From Macquaria australasica (lineage: Eukaryota > Chordata > Actinopteri > Centrarchiformes > Percichthyidae): a stretch of DNA of 64,000 nucleotides. The notes under the pieces were generated by a model. That model saw only the letters and a program-made list of their open reading frames with translations. It was not told the DNA's origin and did not search any database. The stretch's first letter is position 1. Each line of letters begins with the position of its first letter. This document shows positions 24,638 through 35,252 of the stretch, one piece after another. The stretch covers positions 372,001-436,000 of the forward strand of contig SEMN01000319.1 in the NCBI GenBank assembly GCA_005408345.1, given 5' to 3'. A program made the translations under genes and the position numbers.

Positions 24638-25469
24638 ACAATTGTCTTCATTGTTCCATCTGACAGCCCCAACAAGGAATGTTTACGTAACATATTTTGT
24701 ATGTGAATATCATTTTATGGATGAAAGTGAACCATTCATCACTTGGTGGTCAGTCTTTTTTCATTCCTAGTTGGTAGAAAGAGGGTGAGTGTGTGGCAGG
24801 TAACGTTGCTCTACAGGTGTGATTCACTTGGTATAATGCTTCTGACCTGAGTGATACAGGAGTCAAATGGTTACTGAAGTTCACTGAAATGAAATGAAAC
24901 ATCATTCCTCTTTCACTTCTCCTTACAGTTGTACGTAGAAGAACGCTTTGTTCTACCAGTGGTCAGCATCACAAACAAGTTGTAGACTTGTAGACTTTGT
25001 CAAACAAGGCAACAGAAGGCAAAGAAATTCTGACACGCTAGTCTTTTTGTCAGGACGTCATGAGGCATCCCAGATGCTGCTTTGGTTGTCTTCCACTGTG
25101 ACGCAGTACACTGGAAAAAAAGAAGCAATTACTGTGGCGGATGCTCCTTTTCATTCCCAAAGCCCTGCACATGCATTCAGATGCCCCATGAAAGAAGGAC
25201 ATCTGGGCCTGCATGCACCACAACCCTGTCTCCTACAATTGACATTTATATACAACTAATTTGCAACAGCAAATACGTTTTGAAGGAAATGTAATGCTGA
25301 CTGGATTACGTTTTCTATTAACACAATGAGGAAATGTTGTGAATTAACGTGTCTGGCAAGTCGCAAAAATGTTGATATTGATTGCATCAATGTTCATTTG
25401 TTTTTCTGCAAAAATATTCAATCTTGCAATACACACAAATGTTTTACTAAACATTTATATGGTTATGTT

Positions 25470-25560
25470 TTAGCAGTGGCAGCACTTGGTTAAGGTGAGG
25501 GAGAGATCGTGGTCTGGTTTAATACAGAAAACGTCTGCAGTGATTTTCCTAACCTGAACC
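25470..25560 (+). repeat. TTAGG-type repeat fragment, host of the insertion at 25566
   Basis: TTGGTTAAGGTGAGGGAGAG and ATCGTGGTCTGGTTTAATAC resemble the second half of the 22465 repeat. The text resumes after the inserted element at 26411 with GCTTTTATTGCCTAAACTTA, so the insertion probably split an older repeat copy. Confidence 0.4.
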
Positions 25561-25629
25561 AAAGTACGGAAGCCGAGAACGGCCGTGCTTGCAATTATTT
25601 TTTTTAATCCCATTATCTCGAGATAACGG

Positions 25630-25994
25630 GCTTTGTTATCTCGAGATAACGAGTTAATTATCCCGTTATCTCGAGATTAAAGGCTTTGTTATCTCGAGAT
25701 AACGAGTTAATTATCCCGTTATCTCGAGATAACAGGCTTTGTTATCTCGAGATAACGAGTTAATTATCCCGTTATCTCGAGATTAAAGGCTTTGTTATCT
25801 CGAGATAACGAGTTAATTATCCCGTTATCTCGAGATAACAGGCTTTGTTATCTCGAGATAACGAGTTAATTATCCCGTTATCTCGAGATTAAAGGCTTTG
25901 TTATCTCGAGATAACGAGTTAATTATCCCGTTATCTCGAGATAACAGGCTTTGTTATCTCGAAATAACGAGTTAATTATTCCGTTACCTCGAGA
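25630..25994 (+). repeat. 53-bp tandem array on a 16-bp palindrome
   Basis: Units begin GCTTTG at 25630, 25683, 25736, 25789, 25842, 25895 and 25948, exactly 53 bp apart; the seventh is degenerate. Each unit carries GTTATCTCGAGATAAC, a perfect palindrome around CTCGAG, and then a second near-copy of it, separated by GAGTTAATTATCCC. Unit ends alternate strictly between GATTAAAG and GATAACAG, so the true period is 106 bp with three complete copies. This alternation suggests recent growth by duplicating two-unit blocks. Confidence 0.95.
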
Positions 25995-26092
25995 AAACAA
26001 AAGGCCGTTTCCTCGTATTGTTAATCAGTGATCAGGAGTGCCATGCCAGCATGCTTAGATGACGTCTTGACGGCAACTGAGTTAAACTGAAA

Positions 26093-26338
26093 ATGTCAGA
26101 CCAAGGAGTAGGCCTACCCATTACTGATCAACACATCAGACTGTACTTCAATCAAGGTCTAACACAGGCAGAAATTGCATTGTGTCTTTCTGTCAGAGAC
26201 ACCATTCTGATCAGTCCTCTGTTCAGTTATGAATCCTCCGCGACAGTCATGACAGTGATCTTGAAGGCTGAAATCAGGTGTGTAATTAACTCGTTATCTC
26301 GAGATAACAAAGCCCGTTATCTCGAGATAACGGGATAA
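26093..26338 (+). pseudogene. possible transposase N-terminal remnant, helix-turn-helix-like
   Basis: The frame starts at an ATG 26093 inside the TIR element and gives 81 residues. Residues about 12-31 read DQHIRLYFNQGLTQAEIALC, with the spacing of a helix-turn-helix: helix, G-L-T turn, then AEIALCLSVRD. Similar openings (IR.YF..GLT..EI) are, as I remember, found in fish proteins with an integrase-like catalytic core. The last 20 residues run into the inverted 53-bp-type unit and are not real protein. It could be the surviving start of the parent transposase. Not proven. Confidence 0.35.
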
Positions 26339-26358
26339 TTAACTCGTTATAGATAACA
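26283..26358 (-). repeat. single inverted copy of the 53-bp-type unit
   Basis: On the minus strand it reads like the beginning of the left array, with the 22-bp palindrome centred on CTCGAG at about 26312-26333 and GAGTTAATTA. So the element's subterminal regions match as inverted copies, one unit on the right against seven on the left. Confidence 0.85.
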
Positions 26359-26410
26359 GCATTAAAAAAATAATTGCAAGCACGGCCGTTCTCGGCTTCC
26401 GTACCAAAGT

Positions 26411-27920
26411 GCTTTTATTGCCTAAACTTAACCACAGATGCAAGTCAGGATGCGAAACCTGGACTCAGGTGTCATTGTCCTGCAAACGTTAACTCCGAAC
26501 ATAATCCAGGCAGTGATTAGTGTTTGTCAGCACAACAGAATTGGGAAAACATTTTAGTTCTATATAAATGTATTTTCCAGGAGACAGCGTTGACCACCAT
26601 GACTCAGACCCAGATACGGAGTACAAAATGAACGAGAAAGAATAAGACAGGTGATGATTAAGGAGTTGAGGGGTGAATTGTTGCACTTTGTAGGAAAAAT
26701 AGAAAGATTTCACATAAGAATCTCTACAGCATCGTATTCCACCTACTGAGCAAGATGGGACTCGCTCTGCCTATACTTAGAGCTACTAATATAACAAGTG
26801 CTCTCACTTCCACTCACTGTATACTCCACACACCGATTTAGAACAGCATGGGAAAACAGAGTGAAGCTCCAGCCCCTCTGATAGATTATCTCTTGTCTTC
26901 ATCTGTATTTCACTGTTCATTCACTGTAAAGCACTTTGTTGAAAGTGTTATATTTTGCCCGTACCTGATGCATCTGTTACTTCAGCTTTGTCTGTCTCCC
27001 AGCACTGCTAGGTATGAAATTACCAAAAGAAAACCTCCCTGCTCGTTCTGCTGAAAAAACACAACCTGCTCGCCAAAACCGCAGTACCTCACCGACTGTC
27101 CAGACCAAAACCTCCTTGTGCAGGTGGAATCTAATCTGTGCTGAAAATCAATCTTCCCTGGTCTTTCTCTCCATCTTGTTTTTGGCTAAGAAGTGCCATA
27201 TGGGTAGAGGAAATGTGCTGTATAATGAGAAAACTTGAGCAGAGCAATTGAACAAAATAGTGTGGCCGGAGGCAGAAAGTCTCCCTGTCTTTAAAACTAT
27301 CGCAGATTGCAGAGTAAGAGGGTTGTGAATGTTGATAGAAATTTGTCTCTTTTTGTCCACAGGACGCCAGATAACCAGTTCAGTCTGTGGACGACGCTGT
27401 TTTAAACACAATGACTAAAAGTGTAATTGTTGGAAAAATGCAGAATAACAATTGTTTTAAAGCCCATCCAAGATACCAATCTCTTTACTTTAAAATCAGC
27501 ACTTAACCAACTGTAGACACTGCTCACTTTTTATAGACAGGATGACTGATTTTTATTTTCATTACAGCAGACTGCAGACATCAGTGTTTGCTGTCTGAAT
27601 ATAACAGCCTTCTGCAATTAACAAGCTCAAGTGGGAGTCTGCAAGAAAGAAAAAAATGCCACTTGTCCTACTTATGAATACCACTAGGAGGCTGATGTGA
27701 ATGGTTTTTCGCAGTTAGGGGGTTTGTATTTATAGTAAATCAAACGGGGAGGAGGGGGACTAATCAGTGAAGTTAACTGCTGCCGCTGTGTTACGTTGGG
27801 ATGGGACCCTGTAAAGTAGTTTGCGTGTCAAAGGACCGGACATTATTCAGTCGATTTCTACTGATTTTGTATTGATTTTAAAATACTGCAGCTCATAGTG
27901 TTAACAAGACTAAGAGTCTA
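26411..27920. other. unassigned non-coding stretch
   Basis: No recognised gene or repeat. Frames at 26848-27054 and 27014-27238 have no domain. Confidence 0.3.
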
Positions 27921-27929
27921 CAGACATGC

Positions 27930-28545
27930 TAGTGGTTCTGTGAGGCTGTACTTTGGCACAGGTTGCTTCGAGCTAACGTCAGCATGCTAACATTCTCAAA
28001 ATGGCAATACTAACATACTAATGTTCAGTAGGTGTAATGTTTACCATGCTGATTTAGCATGCTAACACGCTAATATTTGCTAATCAGCACTAAACACAAA
28101 CGCTGATGGGAATGACATTAGTTTAGCAGGTATTTCATCGTAAAACCAAAGTACTGGACAAATAAAAATGTTGACCAGATGATCCAATAGTTGTTTAGAC
28201 ATTTCAGTAAAAGCACAAAAAGAAAAGTCAGAAGATCACCAAAAGTCATAAGGATACATTATCTGTATACCATGAATGTCTGTAAAAAACGTGTACCAAT
28301 CCATCAAGTAGTTAAGATAAGACAAGTAAAGCGTTGCCCTGCTGGTGGCGCTAAAGGAAATGTCAGGGGATCACCCAAGTCATTAGGATTAATCTACTGG
28401 GCACCATGGATATCTGTTTCAAATTTAATGGCAATCCATCCATCACTTGTTGAGACATTTCAGTCTGGACCAAAGTGGTGGGCCGGCAGACCGACCAACA
28501 GACCAACACTGACATCCCTAGAAGCATGCAGCTAGCATGGCTAAA
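27930..28545 (-). repeat. R1 dispersed repeat, near full length
   Basis: Read on the minus strand it starts CTAGCATGGCTAAAAACAG (complement of 28520-28545), passes TCAGACTGAAATGTCTCAAC type modules with GGATGGATTGCCATTAAA, and ends in the TTAGCATGCTAAATCAGC cluster at 28010-28075. This is the same order as the plus-strand copy at 31700-32425. An open frame of 114 codons crosses it but has no domain. Confidence 0.75.
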
Positions 28546-28549
28546 AACA

Positions 28550-29120
28550 GGAACTGACCAAACCCTTCACATGCTGGTCAAGAGTCAGTGCCTGGTCCAT
28601 AGTAACACCTAGATTTCAGAGAGTAGATTTAACAGAAGTGGAATGAAGCTGGAAACTGTGTCAGTCAACGCTGTTGCCTTGAAAATGTGTTCATATGGCA
28701 CTACTGTGCTTTGCCAAATACATTTCAGAGGAAGTGTAAAGTGATTACGTTCACTCTCAACAGTTTTTCCAATCCAGGAAGTTTCTGTGGACATTTCTGC
28801 TATTAAACTTGGAAACTCTAGCTTCCAATCACAGTCTCTCAAACATTATGAAGCAAACTACAAACTTTAAACGACCGCCTTTCAAGCCCACAGCAGGTGA
28901 GAGTCACAGTCACAGAATCAGTCAAAAGATGGATGTTGTGGAGAATCTTTTTTAGTCTAAAGCAACATGGTGAACACAAAAAATGTTTCTACAGTTTCCT
29001 GAAATAATGAAGGAATTGTGGGTTTGTCCTGGATTCACCTGTTCACTTTGTTACATGAAAACAGCAGCTGTACAAAGTTAATGCATTTCTACTTCCTTTG
29101 TTGAGGTATTTTCAAGGTCA
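28550..29120. other. unassigned non-coding stretch
   Basis: No feature recognised. Confidence 0.3.
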
Positions 29121-29153
29121 GACTTGTTTGTGCCTCATCATTTTGTCATCCAG

Positions 29154-29282
29154 CTCCTTCCTGCCGTGTGCCGTGAGATCAGACTGGGTGTTTTCTTCTC
29201 CTCGAGGGCCGCGGTGCTACGAGAAACATCTCAGCCCAGAGGGGAGGTGACATCGTCGGGAACAAAGGAAGCGTCGTCGTCA
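29154..29282 (+). other. CpG-rich exon-like stretch
   Basis: A pyrimidine-rich acceptor-like site (TCATCCAG, ending 29153) precedes 129 bases that are clearly richer in G+C and CpG than the surroundings, followed by CAG and GTCAGTGTG, a plausible donor. One frame is open through it (starting LLPAVCREIRLGV). No domain was recognised, and an isolated CpG-rich repeat fragment is an equal alternative. Confidence 0.18.
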
Positions 29283-29329
29283 GGTCAGTGTGTCTGCCTT
29301 TTCTCCCTAAAATAGCTGCCAGTTCATGT

Positions 29330-29990
29330 TAGGGTGACTGGGAAGAGGGGCTGATGGATAACTTAAGAAACAGCAAGCAAAATAACATACTTCAGCTACT
29401 ACCAAAAAGTATTGTAGATTATTCCAAGTAATTAAATAAATTAAATAAAAAATACTTCATGGGAATCTAAAACAACATTTTTAAAAGCGGGACAACAGAT
29501 TACATCATAATCATAAAATTGCAAAAAGACACAAAGCAAAATAAAGAAACAATGATAGAATATAATTTAAAGTTGAAGGAAGAAAGAAAACAGAGCCAGA
29601 TGGAGGACTCCAGGCTTTGTGTTGACACTAAATCAGTTTGAGTGATTATGATGATGCAGAAGATCAGGGACAGGACTGATATACCACACACAAACCAAAC
29701 AGCCATGAGAATATGAAAACATAAATATTCACATATTCATACATATGCATGCAACACGTATGTGCAACCAACACAAACAAACTAGTTGACCAAGACAAAT
29801 TGGTTACAATAAAAATGTTGAATAGAAAATTCTACAGAAAGGACAAAGATTTCAACACATCAGCGTTTTTAATGCTTTTGCCCATTTACTATATTTTATA
29901 TTACTGCCATCTATTTTACTGTAGGATGCGGAGCCTAACGTAGTATAATGGTATGCTACAATGTAAAGATTTATACTGAATATACATCCC
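29330..29990. other. unassigned AT-rich stretch
   Basis: No feature recognised. Confidence 0.3.
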
Positions 29991-30009
29991 TTCAGACAGC
30001 CATTGATTA

Positions 30010-30166
30010 AATAGTTCAACATTTTACTATATACACTTTTTGCTTTATTTCTAAGAGGTAGATGAGAAGATCGATACCTCTCTCCGCTCAGACATTGGTG
30101 TAAATCCTTTCATCTAACTCTCGGAAAGAATGCAAATAAGCATATTTCCCAAAATGTTGAACTATT
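30010..30166. mobile_element. 157-bp miniature inverted-repeat element
   Basis: Perfect 16-bp inverted ends, AATAGTTCAACATTTT (30010-30025) and AAAATGTTGAACTATT (30151-30166). Further in, AGAGGTAGATGAGAAGATCG faces the inverse of CATCTAACTCTCGGAAAG. It is a fused or collapsed version of a very common teleost small element; one of its ends also occurs near 13900. Confidence 0.6.
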
Positions 30167-30369
30167 CCTTTATGCACAAAATGCACAAACCCCCCTCTAG
30201 ATTACAATAAGTTATATCTGTGGTGTGTGTTTCCACTTTCTAGTTGTAAAATTTACCTAATACTGGCCTTTTGATTTGAGTTTTTCCCCACTAGTGGCAG
30301 GGCCTAGGTTGACGTTGTTGGTCTGTTGAGCGTTAGTTCTATGTAGCTCGTTCTAAACTATTTTGATTT

Positions 30370-30445
30370 GGTGATCCATGGCCTTTCATCTAGTCCCACC
30401 CTCAGGACAAAATTTCCACTTGTTGCCTCACTGGTTCTTCAGATA
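30370..30445 (+). repeat. R1 fragment
   Basis: GGTGATCCATGGCC, TTTCATCTAGTCCCACC, CTCAGGACAAAATTTCCACT follow the order of an R1 module end. Only about 75 bases remain. Confidence 0.5.
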
Positions 30446-30449
30446 GCTA

Positions 30450-31690
30450 AATTGTCATGTTGTTGTTTGCTCTGTCCAACACTTTTTGTATTGTGGGGTG
30501 TAAAAACGTTTTCAGATTCCTTTTCAAAACTCAAAATTAGACTAAGTGTTACTGCATTTTGTCTGCCAAACTTTGTTTTCCAGGAAGTTTGCAGCTGAGA
30601 GGCATCTAAGTAGTGGTGACCTTGTTGGCACTTGTGGTAATAGCATCAGTAAAACTTTTGAAATTCAGGAGATTTATGTTAAGTGTGACGGTGTACTTTT
30701 GTGCCTTCCTCCCTCCTGTTTATTAACTTCTCTGTATTCCTCTCATCTCTCCGGCTGCCTCAATAAAGAAAAATTGCTCCAAAATAAACATTGGCATCTT
30801 CATTTCCTTCTTCACTTCCCCCTTGGGAGCACAGAAAAGATGGTGTTTGGGGTAAATGCAAGCAGGAATGAGGTTCATCCATTTTCTGTAAAGGTTGTGA
30901 TAAAACTTATCCGACGGTGGAGGAACAGATGAAGCCGTTGGAGATGTATTGGAGATGAAAGTGCTGCTGTATTTCAGCTCACCTCCCAAGACAAATGTGG
31001 AAAAGTCAAGTTAAGGTCTCTTTAGCTACAGGAGATACTGAGAGAGGTTTAGTTTTATTATATGATTGTAGTCTTCCTTCCTTCCTTGTCTACCGTTACT
31101 GACCACAGAGGGGAGCTGTTGCAACTAAAACATAAATGAAACAAAGTCTATTAAAGAGAATACAGAACAATGATTAAGAAGAATGAAAGAACCACAATCA
31201 ATTCTATCAGGGTGTATAATTTTTCAGTGAACTCAGTTGTGGGTTGGTGAATTCAACATCATGACAAAATTTAAGTAGCAATTTTACAGTCCATTAGTAA
31301 TGTTAGAAAGACTGTAATTAAACAATAATATGCCAGAAACTTGTTTAGTTTTGTTGCAATTTCTCCTGGTCAGTATAGATAATATATGACATCTTTAAAT
31401 AAACTTTAAATAAAAAATAGATGTACGATTCTAGTGGAATTTGAGGTAAGTCATTATTATTTAAGCAATATGCAGCTTTTGACTGCTGACCTCATATTCA
31501 GGATATGGTGTTTGAACATATATCAAAGTATCTTCTTAACTCCTTTATGTCCCAGAGAGATAGTTATGACCTGACTCAATTATCTTAACACTAAACTTTG
31601 GTTTATGGCTGCATATTATAACACTGTCTTGTGGATTTTGGTGTTCCAGTGGTGACAGACGAGAGCAGCGACCAGGCCTCCACTCTGATT
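30450..31690. other. unassigned non-coding stretch
   Basis: AT-rich. The frame at 30546-30932 (128 codons) has no domain and composition like the surrounding DNA. Confidence 0.3.
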
Positions 31691-31699
31691 AGCGGCTGC

Positions 31700-32425
31700 T
31701 TCTCACTTCTTTATTATGCTAGCAGCATGGCTAAAAATGGTAATGTTGGTCGGTTGGTTGGTCCACCACTTTGGTTCAGACTGATATTTCTCAAAAGCTA
31801 TTTGAATTTAGATGAAAACTGGTACATACATTCATGGTCCCCAGAGAATGGATTCTACAGACTTTGATGATCTCCTGACCTTTCCTCTAGTGCCACCTGC
31901 AGGTTGACAGTTTTGGCTTGACAACTATTGATTGGATTGTTTTCACTTATGAAATATCTCAACATCTATTAGATGGGTTGGCACAATATTATGTACAGAC
32001 ATTCATGGTTCCCAGATGATGTATCGTTATGACTTTGGTAAAGCTCTGCCTTTTCCTCTAGTGCCACCATGAGCTTCACATTCATGGTTTTGAGTGAAAT
32101 GTCTTTACAAACATTGGATGGATTGTCATTAAACTTGGTAGAAACATTCATGTTCCCTTCGGGATGAACTGTGACAACTTTGGTGATCCCTTAACTTTTC
32201 ATCTAATGCCATCATCAGGTGAAACTTTTCCTTTGTAAAATACTTTGCTTTCTGACCAAATATCTGAAAAACTAATGACATTCCCATCAGCTTCAGCTGT
32301 AGTTTGTGTTTAGCAAATTTTAGCATGCTAACACACTAAACTAAGATGTGTTAGCATTTAGCTCAAAGCACCACTGTGCCTAAGTACAGCCTCACAGCGC
32401 CTCTAGTGGCCACTGACCTTTAATT
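31700..32425 (+). repeat. R1 dispersed repeat, near full length, three modules
   Basis: It opens with TATGCTAGCAGCATGGCTAA and a GGTCGGTTGGTTGGTCC word, then has three successive modules of the same plan. The CATTCATG word falls at 31829, 32000 and 32145, and the CTCTAGTGCCACC-type word at 31885, 32056 and 32201, so spacing is 171 then 145 bp. It closes with AGCATGCTAACACACTAAAC, a CTAAGATG word and CTAAGTACAGCCTCACAGCG. No frame is maintained. It is common in teleosts to my knowledge; class unknown. Confidence 0.75.
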
Positions 32426-32429
32426 TTCA

Positions 32430-33860
32430 CCAACCACAGCCAGCATTTACCCTGTATTTGGCAGGTGACAGGTGCTAATTGCATTCCCTGGTCTGGTTAT
32501 TGGATGTCCAGATTCTAACTAATATCCAACAGGTTTAAATTAAATGTATGAAAGGCAACAAGCACCTGCCTGTGAGGTGTCCAGTTACTGTCCCTTACAA
32601 GAAAATCACAGAAGTCTGCATGTCAGCCAATCAAAATCAAGAATTCTCACTGACCATGGTATAAATGCTGTATTTATACACAAATATACGAATATACGTG
32701 TGGATGCATGCACATATTTACTCCTTTACTTTAACTGTAACACAGTAAAGTAGAAAGGAATCAGGGAAGTAAGAAAGCACAGAGAGGACAGGTTGTACTG
32801 TGTATAGCAGCTCCAGTCAGGGATGAAAGCAGCAAGCCTCCGTGAAGAAAAACACGTCTTGTAATGTCCACCGTTCAGAGGTTCAGAAGTTGGATAAACG
32901 AAACAAACAAACAATCTGAGGTTCAGTGTGTCTCAAAGCCCTGATCGTCAGTCCACACTACAACAAAGGGCTCATGGACCATGAACTTGTCCTTTATCTA
33001 TCTCAAAATAATTGAGACTTGGACCAAGTCAATATAGAATTTAAACAGACCCATTCCTTGTCATTTCCAATAACTGAAAAGAGAGCAACATGTGATTTTC
33101 CCTCTAGACACTGAAGGATGAAGCAGTTCAGAAAGCACACAAATAAAACTTGAGCTGCATCTGCACACACACTGCCCCTTAGAAATGTCTGCATATACAG
33201 CAGTGCCTCCACACTTTCACAGTGGCTGGTATCCTTCAAATAGATCAAATGCGGAGCCAGACTTTATCTGCAGTACAAGTTTACGTTATGGAGTGATGGC
33301 ACTTACTGGAATACGCTGACGTAATGTGATGTGTGGCCATTTGTGTTTCTGGACTGCAGCAGACTCGGTTCATTAACTGCAAAAGATGTAATGAGCCAGT
33401 ATTAGCAGGTCTGACCTGGTTCGGCCTCAGAGCTGGCAAAACAAATGTATACATCCATGCAGATGTAACAATACAGACATTTCACTCTATAATGACTTAA
33501 TGGACAGCTCCTGTACTGCAGCAACAGTGCTTCAAAAGAAGAAAACACTGCAGTATTAAATACATAGATGTACGGATCTCTGCAGAGAGAGGGTACTGGT
33601 GCTATTTTACCTTAAGTAGTGAAAAAAAACCCATCAACACTAAGTGATGTAGTGGAAGAGTATGAACTTTATTCAACCTACAGTCAGTCAAAAAATGTTT
33701 TGCCTGCAGGACAGCAATTCTGGACCAGGCAAGGATTCAGTTTTGCTCAGTGACACTAGAGTACAACAGATGTTTGCTGTCACGATAACTTAAATCTGAC
33801 CTCTCAGGACTCTCTGGTCACTACACATCATTGCTGCCTGTGTTGTGTCTCGTCAACGTT
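32430..33860. other. unassigned non-coding stretch
   Basis: No gene or repeat family recognised. Confidence 0.3.
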
Positions 33861-33868
33861 GTTAAGTT

Positions 33869-34424
33869 TGTCATGTCCTGTTTTATTGTGTAGTAACTCT
33901 TTCCTCTCGTTTCAGACCCTGACTTCCTCCCTTTGTGTGATTTTCCCGCCAGTGTGATTGTCTACCCCGCCCCTGATTGTGTTCACCTGTTCTCCCCTAC
34001 CTCGTGTATTTATAGTCTGCGTCTCCCCTTGTCCTGTGCCAGTTCGTCTTGTTTTTGCTCGTCAACAGACCCCCAAACCAAGCGTGCCAGCGAGTGCCCT
34101 TTATGTCAGGTTCTATCTGTGTTCATGTTTATCCTCTTCGTGAGAGTTTTTGTTGTACTTTTGATTATCCTCTTCGTGAGTGTTTTTGTTGTACTTTTGA
34201 TTATCCTCTTCGTGAGTGTTTTTGTTGTACTTTTGATTATCCTCTTCGTGAGTGTTTTTGTTGTACTTTTGATTATCCTCTTCGTGAGAGTTTTTTGTTG
34301 TATTTGGATTATCCTCGTTGTGAGCGCTTTTGTTTGTTTATTGGAACACCTCAGTAAAGCTGCTGTGAAACTTAAAAGCCCTGGTCTCATGAGTCGTGCA
34401 TTTGAGTCCGCCGGTCCTGTGTCA
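33869..34424 (+). mobile_element. solo LTR, distant relative of the 10164 and 40567 LTRs
   Basis: It starts TGTCATGTCCTGTTTTATTG and ends CGGTCCTGTGTCA, with an exact 5-bp duplication AAGTT at 33864-33868 and 34425-34429. TCGTGTATTTATAGTC near 34003 would be the TATA box. The phrases GATTGTGTTCACCTGT and a TCTCCCCTACCTCGTG stretch parallel the other two LTRs. A competing right end is the GTGACA at 34431-34436, which fits the family's look but gives no target duplication. No internal domain adjoins it. Confidence 0.6.
34129..34330 (+). repeat. 36-bp tandem repeat in the LTR
   Basis: Units start TTATCCTCTTCGTGAG at 34129, 34165, 34201, 34237, 34273 and, degenerate, 34309. Being a multiple of three, the unit gives long repetitive open frames on both strands that are not genes. 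Confidence 0.9.
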
Positions 34425-34439
34425 AAGTTCGTGACAGAC

Positions 34440-34840
34440 TGTTAGCTCTAAAAGACTAGATGTGACTTTTTCTTTTGCGAAATATGCTTCTCCAATGAAA
34501 TGATGCCAAAAATCTACTACAACAACATTACAAAAAACACTGAGCTGAAGACACTCCTCCCCAAAAGATAGAACAATAATTTAGACAAGTGCATGGTGAT
34601 CTGAGCTTCATGGTCTGTCCACTTAATTGCTTTGAGATGAATAAGAAATGTTCTCAGAGTGACATACTCATGTCTCTACCATTACCCAAGGCTGTAACTC
34701 ACATTTAAATACCATCCATGATTTCTTTTAGGTGTGGAGACTACTCACACTTGAGCTCAAAAATGACCTTTCAGAGTACTTTTCGAATGTATATTTTTAG
34801 CATTACTTTAAAAGAAAGATTGGTTGGGGATGTGCCTTCA
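34440..34840. other. unassigned non-coding stretch
   Basis: No feature recognised. Confidence 0.3.
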
Positions 34841-34845
34841 TGTCT

Positions 34846-34885
34846 GGAGGAACATTGATTATCTCGTTACAATGGCACCTGTCAG

Positions 34886-34921
<36 letters not shown>

Positions 34922-35187
34922 ATATATATATATATAATTATATGTATCTATTACTCTCTCCTATGTGAATCTATATATATATATGTATATATGTACTGTA
35001 CAGTAATACACATATACATGCAATTATTATATATATATATATAAGTGTGTGTTTATATACACACACACACACATATATATACTGAATATATATATAGTGT
35101 ATATATAGACAGGTGCCATTGTAACGAGATAATCAATGTTCCTCCATTATGACCAGTCAGTGGTCATAATGTTATGGCTGATCGGTG

Positions 35188-35200
<13 letters not shown>
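34846..35200 (-). mobile_element. collapsed Tc1-like element with AT-rich core
   Basis: Perfect 38-bp inverted arms (34846-34883 and 35108-35145) contain TTGATTATCTCGTTACAATG and GGCACCTGTC. Beyond the right arm lies CAGTGGTCATAATGTTATGG and CTGATCGGTGTA (35158-35189), the known terminus of a widespread fish Tc1 element. The 224 bp between the arms are TA, TATG and CA microsatellite. The transposase is gone; two terminal parts were joined around a simple repeat. Confidence 0.7.
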
Positions 35201-35236
<36 letters not shown>

Positions 35237-35252
35237 GTATATATGTGCGCGC

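Larger units (their letters stand above)
25566..26402. mobile_element. 837-bp TIR element with internal palindromic array
   Basis: The ends are perfect inverted repeats of 39 bp (25566-25604 and 26364-26402) starting ACGGAAGCCGAGAACGGCCG. An exact 8-bp target duplication, ACCAAAGT, flanks them (25558-25565 and 26403-26410). Inside the left end is a tandem array of 53-bp units; inside the right end is one inverted unit; between them is single-copy DNA with a 245-base open frame. The 8-bp duplication suits hAT, P or other superfamilies making 8-bp duplications, but the termini do not start CAG as in hAT. With identical ends it looks young. No full transposase is present, so it is non-autonomous, probably an internally deleted copy. 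Confidence 0.85.

Noticed and set aside
25630..25994. Regular array read as CRISPR-like
   Set aside because: Units are contiguous with no variable spacers, lie inside a TIR element, and the surroundings are vertebrate.
33933..34445. 170-codon open frame with repeated VFVVLLIILFVS
   Set aside because: The 36-bp tandem repeat is a multiple of three, which keeps all frames open. It is LTR sequence, not a gene.
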